From positions 1,116,001 to 1,180,000 of the forward strand of contig OZ245752.1 in the NCBI GenBank assembly GCA_965227455.1: a DNA stretch of 64,000 bases, in the 5' to 3' direction. The DNA comes from JABDIP01 sp965227455. GTDB taxonomy: Bacteria; Pseudomonadota; Alphaproteobacteria; DSM-16000; Inquilinaceae. Under the pieces are notes generated by a model. It made no database searches. It saw only the letters and a program-made list of their open reading frames with translations, and was not told the DNA's origin. The position numbers were made by a program, and so were the translations under genes. Positions 34,793 to 43,652 of this stretch are shown piece after piece. Every line of letters begins with the position of its first letter. The stretch's first letter is position 1.

Positions 34793-34967
34793 ACCACAGA
34801 GGCACAGAGACACAGAGAACCAATTTTGACTGTCATTCCCGCGAAGGCGGGAAACCAGGGATCACAATCGTGGCAGCAGAATTGCAGGGAACACTGGATT
34901 CCCGCCTTCGCGGGAATGACGATGATGTTGGTTGTTCATTCCTCTGTGTCTCTGTGCCTCTGTGGTA
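34793..34967. repeat. CACAGAGGCACAGAGACACA inverted repeat, outer element of a nested pair
   Basis: The arms at 34793-34819 (ACCACAGAGGCACAGAGACA) and 34941-34967 (its complement, ending CTCTGTGGT) are nearly perfect inverted copies 27 bases long. Between them lies a complete CATTCCCGCGAA-family palindrome. It occupies the pyrG-kdsA gap. Confidence 0.88.
34832..34920. repeat. Palindromic repeat, CATTCCCGCGAA family, copy 3 (nested)
   Basis: The arms GTCATTCCCGCGAAGGCGGG and CCCGCCTTCGCGGGAATGAC are perfect inverted copies. The element sits inside the CACAGAGGCACAG inverted repeat, near its centre. Confidence 0.88.
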
Positions 34968-35034
34968 GTCCTTCTCAGGGTGTCCCAACCACCGAACGCA
35001 CTCTCGCCAAACTCGCACTGCACATACGGGGCCC

Positions 35035-35883
35035 ATGCCCATGATCACCGCCCATCCTGTCCAGATCGGTCCCCTAACCGTTGCCAATGACCGGCCCTTC
35101 ACCCTGATCGCCGGGCCCTGCGCCCTGGAGAGCCGGGACCATGCGCTGGAGATGAGCGCGGCCCTGGTCGAGCTGACCGACGCACTGGGCATCGGGCTGA
35201 TCTACAAGTCCTCCTTCGACAAGGCGAACCGGACCTCCGCAGACAGCCCGCGCGGTTTGGGCATTGAGAAGAGCTTGCCGATCCTAGCCGAGGTGCGGGA
35301 GGTGCGGGGCTGCCCGGTGCTGACCGATGTGCACACCGCCGAGCAATGCGCCCAGGCGGCGGAGGCGGTCGACGTGCTGCAGATCCCGGCCTTCCTGTGC
35401 CGCCAGACCGACCTAGTGCTGGCGGCGGCGGCCACCGGCAAAGCGGTGAATGTCAAGAAGGGCCAGTTCCTGGCGCCCTGGGACATGACCAATGTGGTCG
35501 ACAAGATCGCCCAGGCCGGCAATCGCAACATCCTGGTGACCGAGCGCGGTGCGAGCTTCGGATACAACACCCTGGTCTCCGACATGCGGTCCCTGCCGAT
35601 CCTGGCCAAGACCGGCTATCCGGTGGTGTTCGACGCCACCCATTCGGTGCAGCAGCCGGGCGGTCTGGGCGGCCGGTCGGGCGGTCAGCGGGAATTCGTG
35701 CCCGTCCTGGCCCGGGCGGCGGTGGCGATCGGCGTGGCGGCGGTCTTCATGGAGACCCACCAGGATCCGGACTCGGCGCCCAGCGACGGCCCGAACATGA
35801 TACCCATCAATAAACTACGCGGCGTTCTTCAGACATTGATGGAGTTTGATCGGACTGCCAAGGCGGCGCCGATCACTGTCTGA
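35035..35883 (+). CDS. kdsA: 3-deoxy-8-phosphooctulonate synthase (KDO8P synthase)
   Basis: KdsA (282 residues) condenses arabinose 5-phosphate with phosphoenolpyruvate, giving the KDO precursor for LPS. Family motifs: AGPCALESRD, YKSSFDKANRTS, GCPVLTDVH, NVKKGQFLAPWD, TERGASFGYNTLV, DATHSVQQPGG and ETHQDPDSAPSDGPN. Cys29 in GPCALES sits where metal-independent enzymes of the E. coli type carry Asn, so this is predicted to be the metal-dependent class. It follows pyrG across nested repeats. Confidence 0.96.
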   Translation: MPMITAHPVQIGPLTVANDRPFTLIAGPCALESRDHALEMSAALVELTDALGIGLIYKSSFDKANRTSADSPRGLGIEKSLPILAEVREVRGCPVLTDVHTAEQCAQAAEAVDVLQIPAFLCRQTDLVLAAAATGKAVNVKKGQFLAPWDMTNVVDKIAQAGNRNILVTERGASFGYNTLVSDMRSLPILAKTGYPVVFDATHSVQQPGGLGGRSGGQREFVPVLARAAVAIGVAAVFMETHQDPDSAPSDGPNMIPINKLRGVLQTLMEFDRTAKAAPITV

Positions 35884-35963
35884 CTGCGACCGTGACCGGC
35901 CTCGCTGTCCAGGACATCTCGCTAGGCCGAGGGGCACCGGCAGAATCCATCGTCAAGCGCATT

Positions 35964-36090
35964 CCCTCTCACCCTCCCACGGCTTCGCCGCGGGTCCCTC
36001 CCTCTCCCCAAGGAGAGGGGAATCAAAGGCCACCACAATTACCCCTCTCCTCGGGGAGAGGGAGGGACCCGCGAAGCGGGAGGGTGAGGG
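35964..36090. repeat. Palindromic repeat, CTCTCCCC/GGGAGAG family, copy 1
   Basis: The left arm includes CCCTCTCACCCTCCCACGGC, the right arm GCGAAGCGGGAGGGTGAGGG, with inner stems around CTCTCCCCAAGGAGAGGGG. Related copies lie at 58508-58625 and 60622-60743. The right arm abuts the ribosome-binding site of the following lipoprotein gene. Confidence 0.88.
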
Positions 36091-36098
36091 GGAGCAGG

Positions 36099-37271
36099 GT
36101 GTTTCCGATCCGTAGAGGCCTGTTCGCAATCCTCGCTCTCGCGGCGTGTGCTCTGTCGACTGCCGGATGCGGCGAACGCGCCGGCGAGGCGCGGCTCCTG
36201 CTGCAAGACATCGCCGCCGGCCATGCGGCCTCGAACCTCAAGCGATCCACCGGTTTTCCGGATCGCCGGCCCGTGGTCTGGCGCATCGACGGGCGCGACG
36301 GCGCCGGCGATCTCTATGTGCCGGCCGAGGGCGCCCTGGCCCGCATGGTGCTGGTGCCAGGGCTGACCGAGGAGGGGCGCAACGATCCGAGGGTCACGGC
36401 GCTGGCCTATTCCCTGGCCCGCATGCGCTTCGCGGTGCTGGTGCCGGACATCGCCAATCTCAGGCGATTGCGGGTCGGGCCGGAGGATTCCCGGGCCATC
36501 GCCGACGCCGCCCTGGCCCTGACGGGCCTGCCGGCCGGCGGCGCTGCGACCCCGGTCGGGTTGGCCGCCGTCTCCTATGCGGTCGGGCCGGCACTGATCG
36601 GGGCCCTGGAACCGGATGTCGACGACCATGTCGGATTTCTGGTCGCCATCGGTGGCTATCACGACATGAATGCGGTCGTGACTTACCTCACCACCGGCCG
36701 GTTCCGCGGCCCGGATGGCGGGGCATGGCGGGAAGGCCGGCCCCATGGCCTCGCCAAGTGGCGCTTCGTGGCCGTCAACGCCGACCAGCTCGGCGATCCC
36801 GGCGACCGCGCCACCTTCGCCGTGCTCGCCCGCCGCCGCATCGCCGACCCGACCGCCGCCATCGACGATCTGGCGGCCGGGCTCGGCCCCGACGGGCGGG
36901 CACTGCTGGCCGTGCTGGAGAACCGCGATCCCGATGCGGTCCCGGAGCTGATATCCGCGCTTCCCGCACAGCTGCGCGACGGCTTCGCCGCCCTGTCGCC
37001 CTCGCGCTACGACCTGACGGCGCTAGGCGCCCGACTGATCCTGGTCCATGGCGAAGACGACCCGGCAGTGCCCTACACGGAGAGCCTCGCGCTGGCGCAG
37101 GCCGTAGCGCCGGGCGGGGCCGACCTCTACCTGCTCGACGGGCTGGACCATGTCGATTTCCGCTCGGAGATCGGCCTTGGCGACCAGCTGATCCTGCTGG
37201 ACGCTGCTCAGGCGGTGCTGGCGGAGCGGGACCGGATCGCTGCCGGATCGACGGCGCAGGCGATTCGGTGA
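36099..37271 (+). CDS. Putative alpha/beta-hydrolase lipoprotein
   Basis: From the GTG at 36099 (GGGGAG just upstream) the 390-residue product starts VFPIRRGLFAILALAACALS with lipobox STAGC, so it is likely lipid-anchored. The remainder fits an alpha/beta hydrolase: an early RMVLVPGLTEEG strand (oxyanion region), an LAAVSYAVG nucleophile elbow (Ser, but without the classical GxSxG), HGEDDPAVPY (Asp) and LDGLDHVDF (His). A longer frame opening at 35892 would translate the palindromic repeat and is not favoured. Substrate unknown. It precedes a DUF4105 gene by 37 bases. Confidence 0.65.
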   Translation: MFPIRRGLFAILALAACALSTAGCGERAGEARLLLQDIAAGHAASNLKRSTGFPDRRPVVWRIDGRDGAGDLYVPAEGALARMVLVPGLTEEGRNDPRVTALAYSLARMRFAVLVPDIANLRRLRVGPEDSRAIADAALALTGLPAGGAATPVGLAAVSYAVGPALIGALEPDVDDHVGFLVAIGGYHDMNAVVTYLTTGRFRGPDGGAWREGRPHGLAKWRFVAVNADQLGDPGDRATFAVLARRRIADPTAAIDDLAAGLGPDGRALLAVLENRDPDAVPELISALPAQLRDGFAALSPSRYDLTALGARLILVHGEDDPAVPYTESLALAQAVAPGGADLYLLDGLDHVDFRSEIGLGDQLILLDAAQAVLAERDRIAAGSTAQAIR

Positions 37272-37308
37272 TACGCATGCACCTCCCTGCCGGCCGCATC
37301 CTCAAACC

Positions 37309-38136
37309 ATGAAACCCATCGCCCTCTATGCCGGTCTGGCCGCCCTGGCCGGCGCCGGGATCTTCTCCCTGCTGCTGCTGCTGCGCTCGCCGAGCCATGA
37401 TCGCGAGTGGATCGCGGGGCAGGATCGCCTGCCGGAGGTGGTATTCGAAGGAGATGTGGCGAGCCTTCGCAATGTGCGGGAATTCCGGTACGACGCAACC
37501 GGCGCCGTCGCCGAGCCGCGCTATGAGGACCGGCGCTACGACCTGACGCAGCTGGACAGCGTCTGGTACGGCATCTCGCAGATCTCCAGCTTCAAGGGCG
37601 TCGCCCATACATTCCTCAGCTTCGGCTTCTCCGACGGCACCTATCTGGCGGTCTCGATCGAGGCGCGGCGGGAGGTCGGAGAAGATTACGGCCCGATCCG
37701 GGGGCTGTTCCGGAACTATGAGGTGATCTACGTGCTGGGCGACGAGCGCGACGTGATCGGCCTGCGCAGCCATGTCCAGCGCCTGCCGGTGCGGCTCTAC
37801 CGGATCGCCATTCCACCGGAGGAGGGCGCCTGGCTGCTGCGCGCCCTGCTGGAGGAGGCCGACGAGATCAACCGCACGCCGCGCTTCTACAACACCCTGA
37901 TCGACAACTGCACCACCGGCATCGCCAAATACGCCACGCCAATGCCGGCCTGGCGGCGCCTGCTCGACTACCGCATCGTGCTGCCCGGCTATTCCGACCG
38001 GCTGGTGCGCGATCTGGGATTGCTGGGGCCGGGCGACACCAGCGACCGGGCGCTGCTCGACCCGGCCCGAGGCACGCCCGACTCCGAGGCCTTCTCCCAG
38101 GACATCCGCGTCGAATTCCTGCCGAGCCGGTCCTAG
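37309..38136 (+). CDS. DUF4105 family membrane-anchored protein
   Basis: The 275-residue protein has an N-terminal membrane segment (ALYAGLAALAGAGIFSLLLL) and a periplasmic DUF4105-like domain. Conserved features are VAHTFLSFGFSDGTYLAVSI, an EARREVGEDYGP strand, FRNYEVIYVLGDERDVI and FYNTLIDNCTTGI. The invariant His (AHTF) and Cys (DNCTT) suggest a cysteine-peptidase-like active site, but the family is uncharacterised. It is likely cotranscribed with the upstream hydrolase lipoprotein. Confidence 0.8.
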   Translation: MKPIALYAGLAALAGAGIFSLLLLLRSPSHDREWIAGQDRLPEVVFEGDVASLRNVREFRYDATGAVAEPRYEDRRYDLTQLDSVWYGISQISSFKGVAHTFLSFGFSDGTYLAVSIEARREVGEDYGPIRGLFRNYEVIYVLGDERDVIGLRSHVQRLPVRLYRIAIPPEEGAWLLRALLEEADEINRTPRFYNTLIDNCTTGIAKYATPMPAWRRLLDYRIVLPGYSDRLVRDLGLLGPGDTSDRALLDPARGTPDSEAFSQDIRVEFLPSRS

Positions 38137-38360
38137 AGGCCGGCATCATGCGCCGAGCGCGGGGCCGGTTCGCGGCGATTGACAGCCCGCCGGTCGCTCC
38201 CTATCTACAGCGCCGGGCCGAAGGTCCCTGCCGCTCGCGGGCGCAAGCCTTGGTGAAATCCTTCCCTGACGATCCGATCCGCCTATCCCAGTGACATGCG
38301 GACCGATGGCAATGCGAGCCCCATCCAATTTCCGCATGCAGCACTGCGTGAGGCTTTGTC

Positions 38361-38801
38361 ATGACCGGATCTTCCCAGCTTCCCTCCCTTGAGGACCTCA
38401 AGGCCCAGGCCAGGCGCGTGCGCGCCACCCTGGCCGCCGACGGCACGCCCATCGGCCATAGCCGCGCCCTGGAGCTGCTGGCGCATCAGCACGGCTACAG
38501 GGACTGGAACACCCTGCATGCCGCTCTCGGCAACCGGCCGCCACCGAGCCCTGTTGCCGTCGGCGACCGGGTCCGCGGCCATTATCTGAGCCAGCCCTTC
38601 GAGGGCGAGGTGATCGGCGTGCAGGCACTGGCGACGCCGGACCGGTTCCGCGTCACCCTGCAATTCGACGCGCCGGTCGACGTGGTGACCTTCGACAGCT
38701 TCTCGGCCTACCGCCAGAGGGTGACCGGCACCATCGACCGGACCGGCCGGACGGCGGAGAAGACCTCCGACGGCCGGCCGCATATGGAACTGGCTCTGTA
38801 G
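38361..38801 (+). CDS. Small protein of the group annotated 'glyoxalase superfamily protein'
   Basis: The 146-residue protein has an N-terminal helical motif LEDLKAQARRVRATLAADGT, HSRALELLAHQHGYRDWNTL, which I recognise from short alphaproteobacterial proteins often annotated as glyoxalase superfamily. The C-terminal half (about 65-146) is a beta-rich domain (GDRVRGHYLSQPFEGEVIGV) and does not show VOC metal ligands. Soluble. Function unknown; the usual name may be misleading. Confidence 0.6.
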   Translation: MTGSSQLPSLEDLKAQARRVRATLAADGTPIGHSRALELLAHQHGYRDWNTLHAALGNRPPPSPVAVGDRVRGHYLSQPFEGEVIGVQALATPDRFRVTLQFDAPVDVVTFDSFSAYRQRVTGTIDRTGRTAEKTSDGRPHMELAL

Positions 38802-38877
38802 TCGAGCCGAGTACTGGGTCCAACCCGATCCTGCTCCCACGTGCGGTTGCAGGATCGGGCCAAACGTCGAGGACGAT

Positions 38878-39219
38878 ATGAGCGAACTCCATTTCAGAGT
38901 GCATGCCCGGGGATCCGAGGAGTGGGTCAAGGACGGCCCATCGATCGTCTCCAAGGACGCCTTGGCCAGGATTGCCGGGGTGATGCAAACAGACGGTCCG
39001 GTGATCGTCGAGCATTGGCACTATTACGGTGGTCGTGGGCCTGACCATCATGTGTTCGAGGAAATGGACGCCTTCCTTGACTATCTCCGTGCGGAAGCCC
39101 TGGCGGGCGACGACCTCCATGTATGGAGCGTTCCCGAGGTGTGCAGGGACGACAACCGTCTGGCCCATGGCAAATGCCCGGACGAGGATGGCTGCGTCCC
39201 CAAGGGCGGCGCGTACTGA
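38878..39219 (+). CDS. Conserved-looking hypothetical protein (113 residues)
   Basis: The ATG at 38878 has GAGG six bases upstream. The product is soluble, with a central HWHYYGGRGPDHHVFEEMDA segment that is rich in His and acidic residues, and three Cys near the C-terminus. No family was recognised. The His cluster might bind metal; this is only a possibility. Confidence 0.55.
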   Translation: MSELHFRVHARGSEEWVKDGPSIVSKDALARIAGVMQTDGPVIVEHWHYYGGRGPDHHVFEEMDAFLDYLRAEALAGDDLHVWSVPEVCRDDNRLAHGKCPDEDGCVPKGGAY

Positions 39220-39288
39220 CCTGTCGGCTAGTTTGGAGCCGGGTGCGGGACACTCATTCAACCCGGTATTTGGCCGGTACGCTGCCGA

Positions 39289-40248
39289 TCAAGCCGGCTT
39301 CCCTTCAACAGGCTGAAGAGCCGTATTGAGCGCGCCGGAGATCGGCCGGTCTTCCATGATCCCGACCCATCGCTGCAACAACCTGTCGCAGATCTTGGCG
39401 AATGGCGCCGCCATTAGGCGGAACAGCAGGCCTTTGGCGAGCCCCGGCTTTGCCCGGATTTCGAAGTCCATGCGGATTTCCGTGCGGCCGTGATCGATCG
39501 CGGCCAGGGACCATGTCCCGGCCAGCTCAGCGATCGGGTAGGGGTAATCCGCAGCGTCGGTATGGACGCGGAAGGCGAAGGCGCGGCCCTCGTCCCACAA
39601 GGTGCAGGTCTCCCGCCAGCTCTTGCCGTCAGTGTCGCTGCATTGCCGGACCATGCCCGCACCGCGGCCTTCGACGATCTCGACCGCACCGATATTGTCG
39701 GCGACGTCCGCATAGCCCTCCTGATCGCTCATCACCTGCCAGACCCGGGCGGGCACCGCCGAGGTCGTGATGCCGGCAGTCAGGGTCATCCGGTCGCCGG
39801 ATCGCGTGACGGTGATCCTGCTGGGCCCCTGGTAGAGCAGGGCGAGGCCGACGGCTTGATCGATGGCGAACAGGGCGACTAGACCGGCGCAGGCCGCCAC
39901 GATCCAGAACCCGGCCGGCGTCAGGACCTCCGGGAACAGGGCCAGCAAGAGCCCGCTGTCCAGCACCCAGAGGATATCGGCGGCGATCACCGCCCAGACC
40001 CAGCCGCGCCTGAGCAGGCGACGGGTGGCAATCAGCGCCACGCATCCGGCGAAGGCCAGCAGCAGGATGCCGAGTTCGAACACCAACCCGGCCGCCGACC
40101 AGCCGAACAGCGACTCACCCGGCGCGAACAGGCTGCTTGCCACCGGGTCTGCCGCCAGCAGGCAGGCAAGACCGGAGACGGCGGAGACAGCGGCATTGGC
40201 CAATAGAACCCAGCGCAATGGCGTGTCGTTCGCTTGATGAAGTTTCAT
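39289..40248 (-). CDS. SRPBCC-domain membrane protein
   Basis: The 319-residue product has four transmembrane helices in its first 135 residues (LLANAAVSAVSGLACLLA; LVFELGILLLAFAGCVALI; AVIAADILWVLDSGLLLALF; ACAGLVALFAIDQAVGLALL), then a START/SRPBCC ligand-binding domain (about 150-300) with PARVWQVMSDQEGYADVADN at its start. The domain type binds hydrophobic molecules. The start MKLHQAND at 40248 is preferred to an ATG at 40320 since AAAGGG precedes it. No partner genes are evident. Confidence 0.75.
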   Translation of the reverse strand: MKLHQANDTPLRWVLLANAAVSAVSGLACLLAADPVASSLFAPGESLFGWSAAGLVFELGILLLAFAGCVALIATRRLLRRGWVWAVIAADILWVLDSGLLLALFPEVLTPAGFWIVAACAGLVALFAIDQAVGLALLYQGPSRITVTRSGDRMTLTAGITTSAVPARVWQVMSDQEGYADVADNIGAVEIVEGRGAGMVRQCSDTDGKSWRETCTLWDEGRAFAFRVHTDAADYPYPIAELAGTWSLAAIDHGRTEIRMDFEIRAKPGLAKGLLFRLMAAPFAKICDRLLQRWVGIMEDRPISGALNTALQPVEGKPA

Positions 40249-40354
40249 GGCACGACCCTTTCCATTCAGGGAATGTGCCGGCAGAGATACGGACTCGATC
40301 CTCTTGGCCGCAATTACCATGCAGGTAATGCGGACTGCCCGGCCCGGCCCCCGA

Positions 40355-43300
40355 CTAGCGTTCGGCGGCGGTTTGAACTGGCGGTGCCTCCCGGATCGCG
40401 ATCCGAGTCATTGAGGTATCGTCGGGGACGACGAGTTTGACGAAATACCGTGCATCCGCCGAAACCTGGAATGCTGCGGTGTTGCCATTGATAGACCTGA
40501 ATTCATTGGAGTGAATTGCCTGGCTAAGGTCGGACGCCTCATAAACCCAGAAGGCCGCCTTAGTGTCGACGGACAGCGATCGAGTTTGATCCGAATGAAA
40601 TGCCAGCCAAGCAGTCTGCTCGATCGTTTCGATGACAACTTCCGTTTCGATGTCGACGATCGCCGGTTCCAGCGCGCTGGTTGTGCCTTTCAGCACCTGA
40701 TCGGGAGCCAAGATCGTCCCCGACAACAGAAAGCTGATCTCCGACGCGAAATTGATGTCGTCGAAGTCATAGACGCGCAATAGCAGTTCTCGATCGATAT
40801 CCAGTTCCGTGACGATCTCGGAAAAGAAACTCATGTTGTGATCATCGTTCGTTGCGATGAATTGCTCACTGGAGGCGTCGAACAGGTCCAGTATCGTATC
40901 GGTTTCGTCATATTCTGATTCGTTGATGCTGCGCGTTTGCAGATGCAATATCTGGCCTTGTGCGGCATCGAATTGCAGAGTCAACGCACCCGGCTGGTCT
41001 CCGGCGACGACCTCAAACAGGAATGGGAGCGTGACGGGATAGGTCTCGTAGTCTGGCGAGGGCGCAATACGCGACGGTGCCCTTTCTCCCTTGATCCTCC
41101 GGGTAATCGCCTCTGATTCCGGCGGAGTCTGGGACCGCAGACCAATGGCGAAGGTCCCCGCCGGCACTACAATCGGCTCGGCGCGTTCGCCGGCGCTGAA
41201 GTGACGGTAATACTGCGTCCGTGCAATGTCGGCGAAGACGATCTCCAGGCCTGGAAGCGATTCCGCGGAGTATCGGCGGCTGACGTCGCTGCTGGCCCGG
41301 TACCAGCGAGTCGATTCTCCCACCGGGAGCGCAAGTGTCCGGGAACTCTCGTCGTCGAACAGGATGGTGTGTTCCGCTGAAACCGACTCACCGATCCAGC
41401 TCAGCCGTCGCTGCAACGCGTTGATTCTCGGAGCGAGCACTTCGGCCGGGTCTTCGACAGGCAGCAGGGACGATCTTTCAATCGCAGCGGTCGTGACGAC
41501 ACCATGATGGTCAAGCGCGAGGTTCAACTGATCGAGGAGAATGCGGCAAAGCGCCAGTTCAGCCGGATCGTCGGAGGCGACAAGTTCGTTTGCGCGCCTC
41601 GCGATCCACTGCAACAGCTCGCTTCTCGGCAGTTTGGCCAGATCCTCCTCGCCCTGGGCGAGGGATGCGACAAGGAGGTGCGCGCTAAAGCTACCGGAAT
41701 CCCATCCCGAGGCCTGGTCGGCGGGCCGCTGGGCCAACAGTGAATCCAGCAGGGAATATGGCGCTGGCATAGAGCGGTCGCGGGCAATTATCGCCCTGAT
41801 GAGGTTGTGCGGGTCGTCCTGCGCGCCTCTCTGCCAGTGGTCCGCATGACGATCGGCGAGATCGGCCAGGCTCTCTCGCGTGGCAAACCGGATCGTCTTC
41901 GCGACCGCTTCGCTGATGACCTGGTCGGTCACGAAGCCGTCGGGCAGGGCTTCCAGCAACTGCTTGGCGGCCGCTGCGGCCGAGGGCTGCCCTGACCCGT
42001 GATCCAATTCCATTCTCGCGGCCCAGATCCTGAACGCGTGGCCATTTCGCTCCGTGGCGTCCGGTATGCTCGGTTCATGTCCGATGAGTTTGGCCTGGAT
42101 GATGGAATTCCACTCCCGGCCGTCATCACCGGTTCGGATCAGGTTCAGCAAGGCGTTGAACAGCAATTCATGCTGCTCGGGATACGCCTTGAAGCTGGCC
42201 TCCCAATCGACCAGCTCCGAAAGGTGTTCCAGGTATCCGTCCATGATGATGCTGCGGCTGTTCAGTCGCTCATCGGGCGCGAACTCAAATTTCTCGACGA
42301 GCGCATCGGCGGTAGCGTCCCGCAATATTGCGGTCGGCGTAATCGTCCACAACGCATCGAGCGCGTCGGCACGAGTGTTTTCCGGGATCGGTCTGTTGTG
42401 GCCGGTCGCGGCCAGCGCCTCCAGACCGAGGAAGCGGAGCATCGGGTCTTCCGAGTACACGAACTCGACCATGATCGGGACTGCCGCTGCCAGGACGGTT
42501 TCGTCGGTCGAGGCCAGGACCGCGCTGGCAATTGCCGGTGCTGCGATATGGTCGCTATTCGCCCGGACCCACACTTTGATTGCATCGATTGTTCTGGGGC
42601 TCACCGCCCGGAAGAACGCGTCGAGATCCGCACTTAGCTGTTCGAAGTCTTCATCGTCATTCGGAACGTTGGCGAGCATCGCCGCAATAATCCGATCATC
42701 GTGACTCTCGCAGAGTACGAGGTCGTCAGTGCATTCGGAGTCGATGCGGATTCCGACCGGATAGTGGCGAAGAACCGCTTCCATGAGCTTCAGCGGAAAT
42801 GTCTTCGGTTCCGCGCCAGGCTCACCGCCACCGCCGATCGTGGCCGATTCGGCCAGGAGGACGAATTGCTCCCGCAGGTTCCAGCCTGTGGTCTGTGTCA
42901 GCTCGCCCCCATGGAACAGGGCGAACATCTGCAGTGCCAGGGCACGCGTCGTCGGATTGAATTCAGGATCGTTTGCCTTCCTAAGCGCCACGTCCATGAT
43001 GACGGCCTGAAGGTCGCCGTCCTCGATGAGTTCGTCGATGACGGTTTGCGCGATCTTGTTGCGAAACTCCGGGTCGGCAAGCTGCTGGGTGAGCAGGGCA
43101 TCGATCCTGGAAGGCAGACGTTGTTCCGCCTTTTCAACCAGGCCGGATGCGTCGAGCAGCCTTTCCGCGATCTGGCTGGAGATTTGCGGCCGGATACTGT
43201 TCAGAACCTGGTCCTCGACCGTCTTCTCCATCGACTGTTGCTGATTCTTGAGTAACTGGCCCTGCCACGAAAGATAGCCCGTGACGATGGCAGCCAGCGT

Positions 43301-43465
43301 CCCAACGCCGACGACGCCCAGGATCGCGCTGAGTTTGACCAGCATCTTGCTGGCGATCTGAGACTCGACCCATTGCCGGTAGTTTTCGGGGGGCCATTGC
43401 GTGGGCGATTCCGCTTGGACGGGCTGCTGCTCGCCTGCGGCGGGTGAAGGGTCCGAATCCGCCAT
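40355..43465 (-). CDS. Large membrane-anchored protein of unknown function (1036 residues)
   Basis: An acidic cytosolic tail (1-41) precedes one transmembrane helix (about 42-66, LVKLSAILGVVGVGTLAAIV). Then comes a likely coiled-coil or helical region (70-170: NQQQSMEKTVEDQVLNSIRP), a long alpha-helical solenoid of HEAT-like character (about 170-690), and two beta-rich C-terminal domains. The first of these (about 800-910) resembles a pre-peptidase C-terminal (PPC) fold, with DTILDLFDASSEQFIATNDD; the second (about 920-1030) is similar in style. The bulk should be periplasmic. No catalytic motif was recognised. GC content looks lower than in neighbours. It stands alone with no clear operon partner. 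Confidence 0.75.
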   Translation of the reverse strand: MADSDPSPAAGEQQPVQAESPTQWPPENYRQWVESQIASKMLVKLSAILGVVGVGTLAAIVTGYLSWQGQLLKNQQQSMEKTVEDQVLNSIRPQISSQIAERLLDASGLVEKAEQRLPSRIDALLTQQLADPEFRNKIAQTVIDELIEDGDLQAVIMDVALRKANDPEFNPTTRALALQMFALFHGGELTQTTGWNLREQFVLLAESATIGGGGEPGAEPKTFPLKLMEAVLRHYPVGIRIDSECTDDLVLCESHDDRIIAAMLANVPNDDEDFEQLSADLDAFFRAVSPRTIDAIKVWVRANSDHIAAPAIASAVLASTDETVLAAAVPIMVEFVYSEDPMLRFLGLEALAATGHNRPIPENTRADALDALWTITPTAILRDATADALVEKFEFAPDERLNSRSIIMDGYLEHLSELVDWEASFKAYPEQHELLFNALLNLIRTGDDGREWNSIIQAKLIGHEPSIPDATERNGHAFRIWAARMELDHGSGQPSAAAAAKQLLEALPDGFVTDQVISEAVAKTIRFATRESLADLADRHADHWQRGAQDDPHNLIRAIIARDRSMPAPYSLLDSLLAQRPADQASGWDSGSFSAHLLVASLAQGEEDLAKLPRSELLQWIARRANELVASDDPAELALCRILLDQLNLALDHHGVVTTAAIERSSLLPVEDPAEVLAPRINALQRRLSWIGESVSAEHTILFDDESSRTLALPVGESTRWYRASSDVSRRYSAESLPGLEIVFADIARTQYYRHFSAGERAEPIVVPAGTFAIGLRSQTPPESEAITRRIKGERAPSRIAPSPDYETYPVTLPFLFEVVAGDQPGALTLQFDAAQGQILHLQTRSINESEYDETDTILDLFDASSEQFIATNDDHNMSFFSEIVTELDIDRELLLRVYDFDDINFASEISFLLSGTILAPDQVLKGTTSALEPAIVDIETEVVIETIEQTAWLAFHSDQTRSLSVDTKAAFWVYEASDLSQAIHSNEFRSINGNTAAFQVSADARYFVKLVVPDDTSMTRIAIREAPPVQTAAER

Positions 43466-43652
43466 GCCATCATCCTGCTGATGTGTTTTCTTGGAAGAAT
43501 CGTTCGCCAGCGGGCAATCAATTCACTGGAAATTCCTGACAATTTTATCGATCAGGTGGTGGCCTGACAACGTTCGGCAATTATTTCTTTCGAAGGCGCC
43601 GCGAGGCGATCCTGCCCAACAGCCGGCCGGCGGAGTCCAAAGCGTGGCCGCC

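Noticed and set aside
35892..36098. N-terminal extension of the hydrolase lipoprotein through the palindromic repeat
   Set aside because: It would encode about 69 Pro/Arg-rich residues before the signal peptide; the GTG at 36099 leaves a proper lipoprotein leader.
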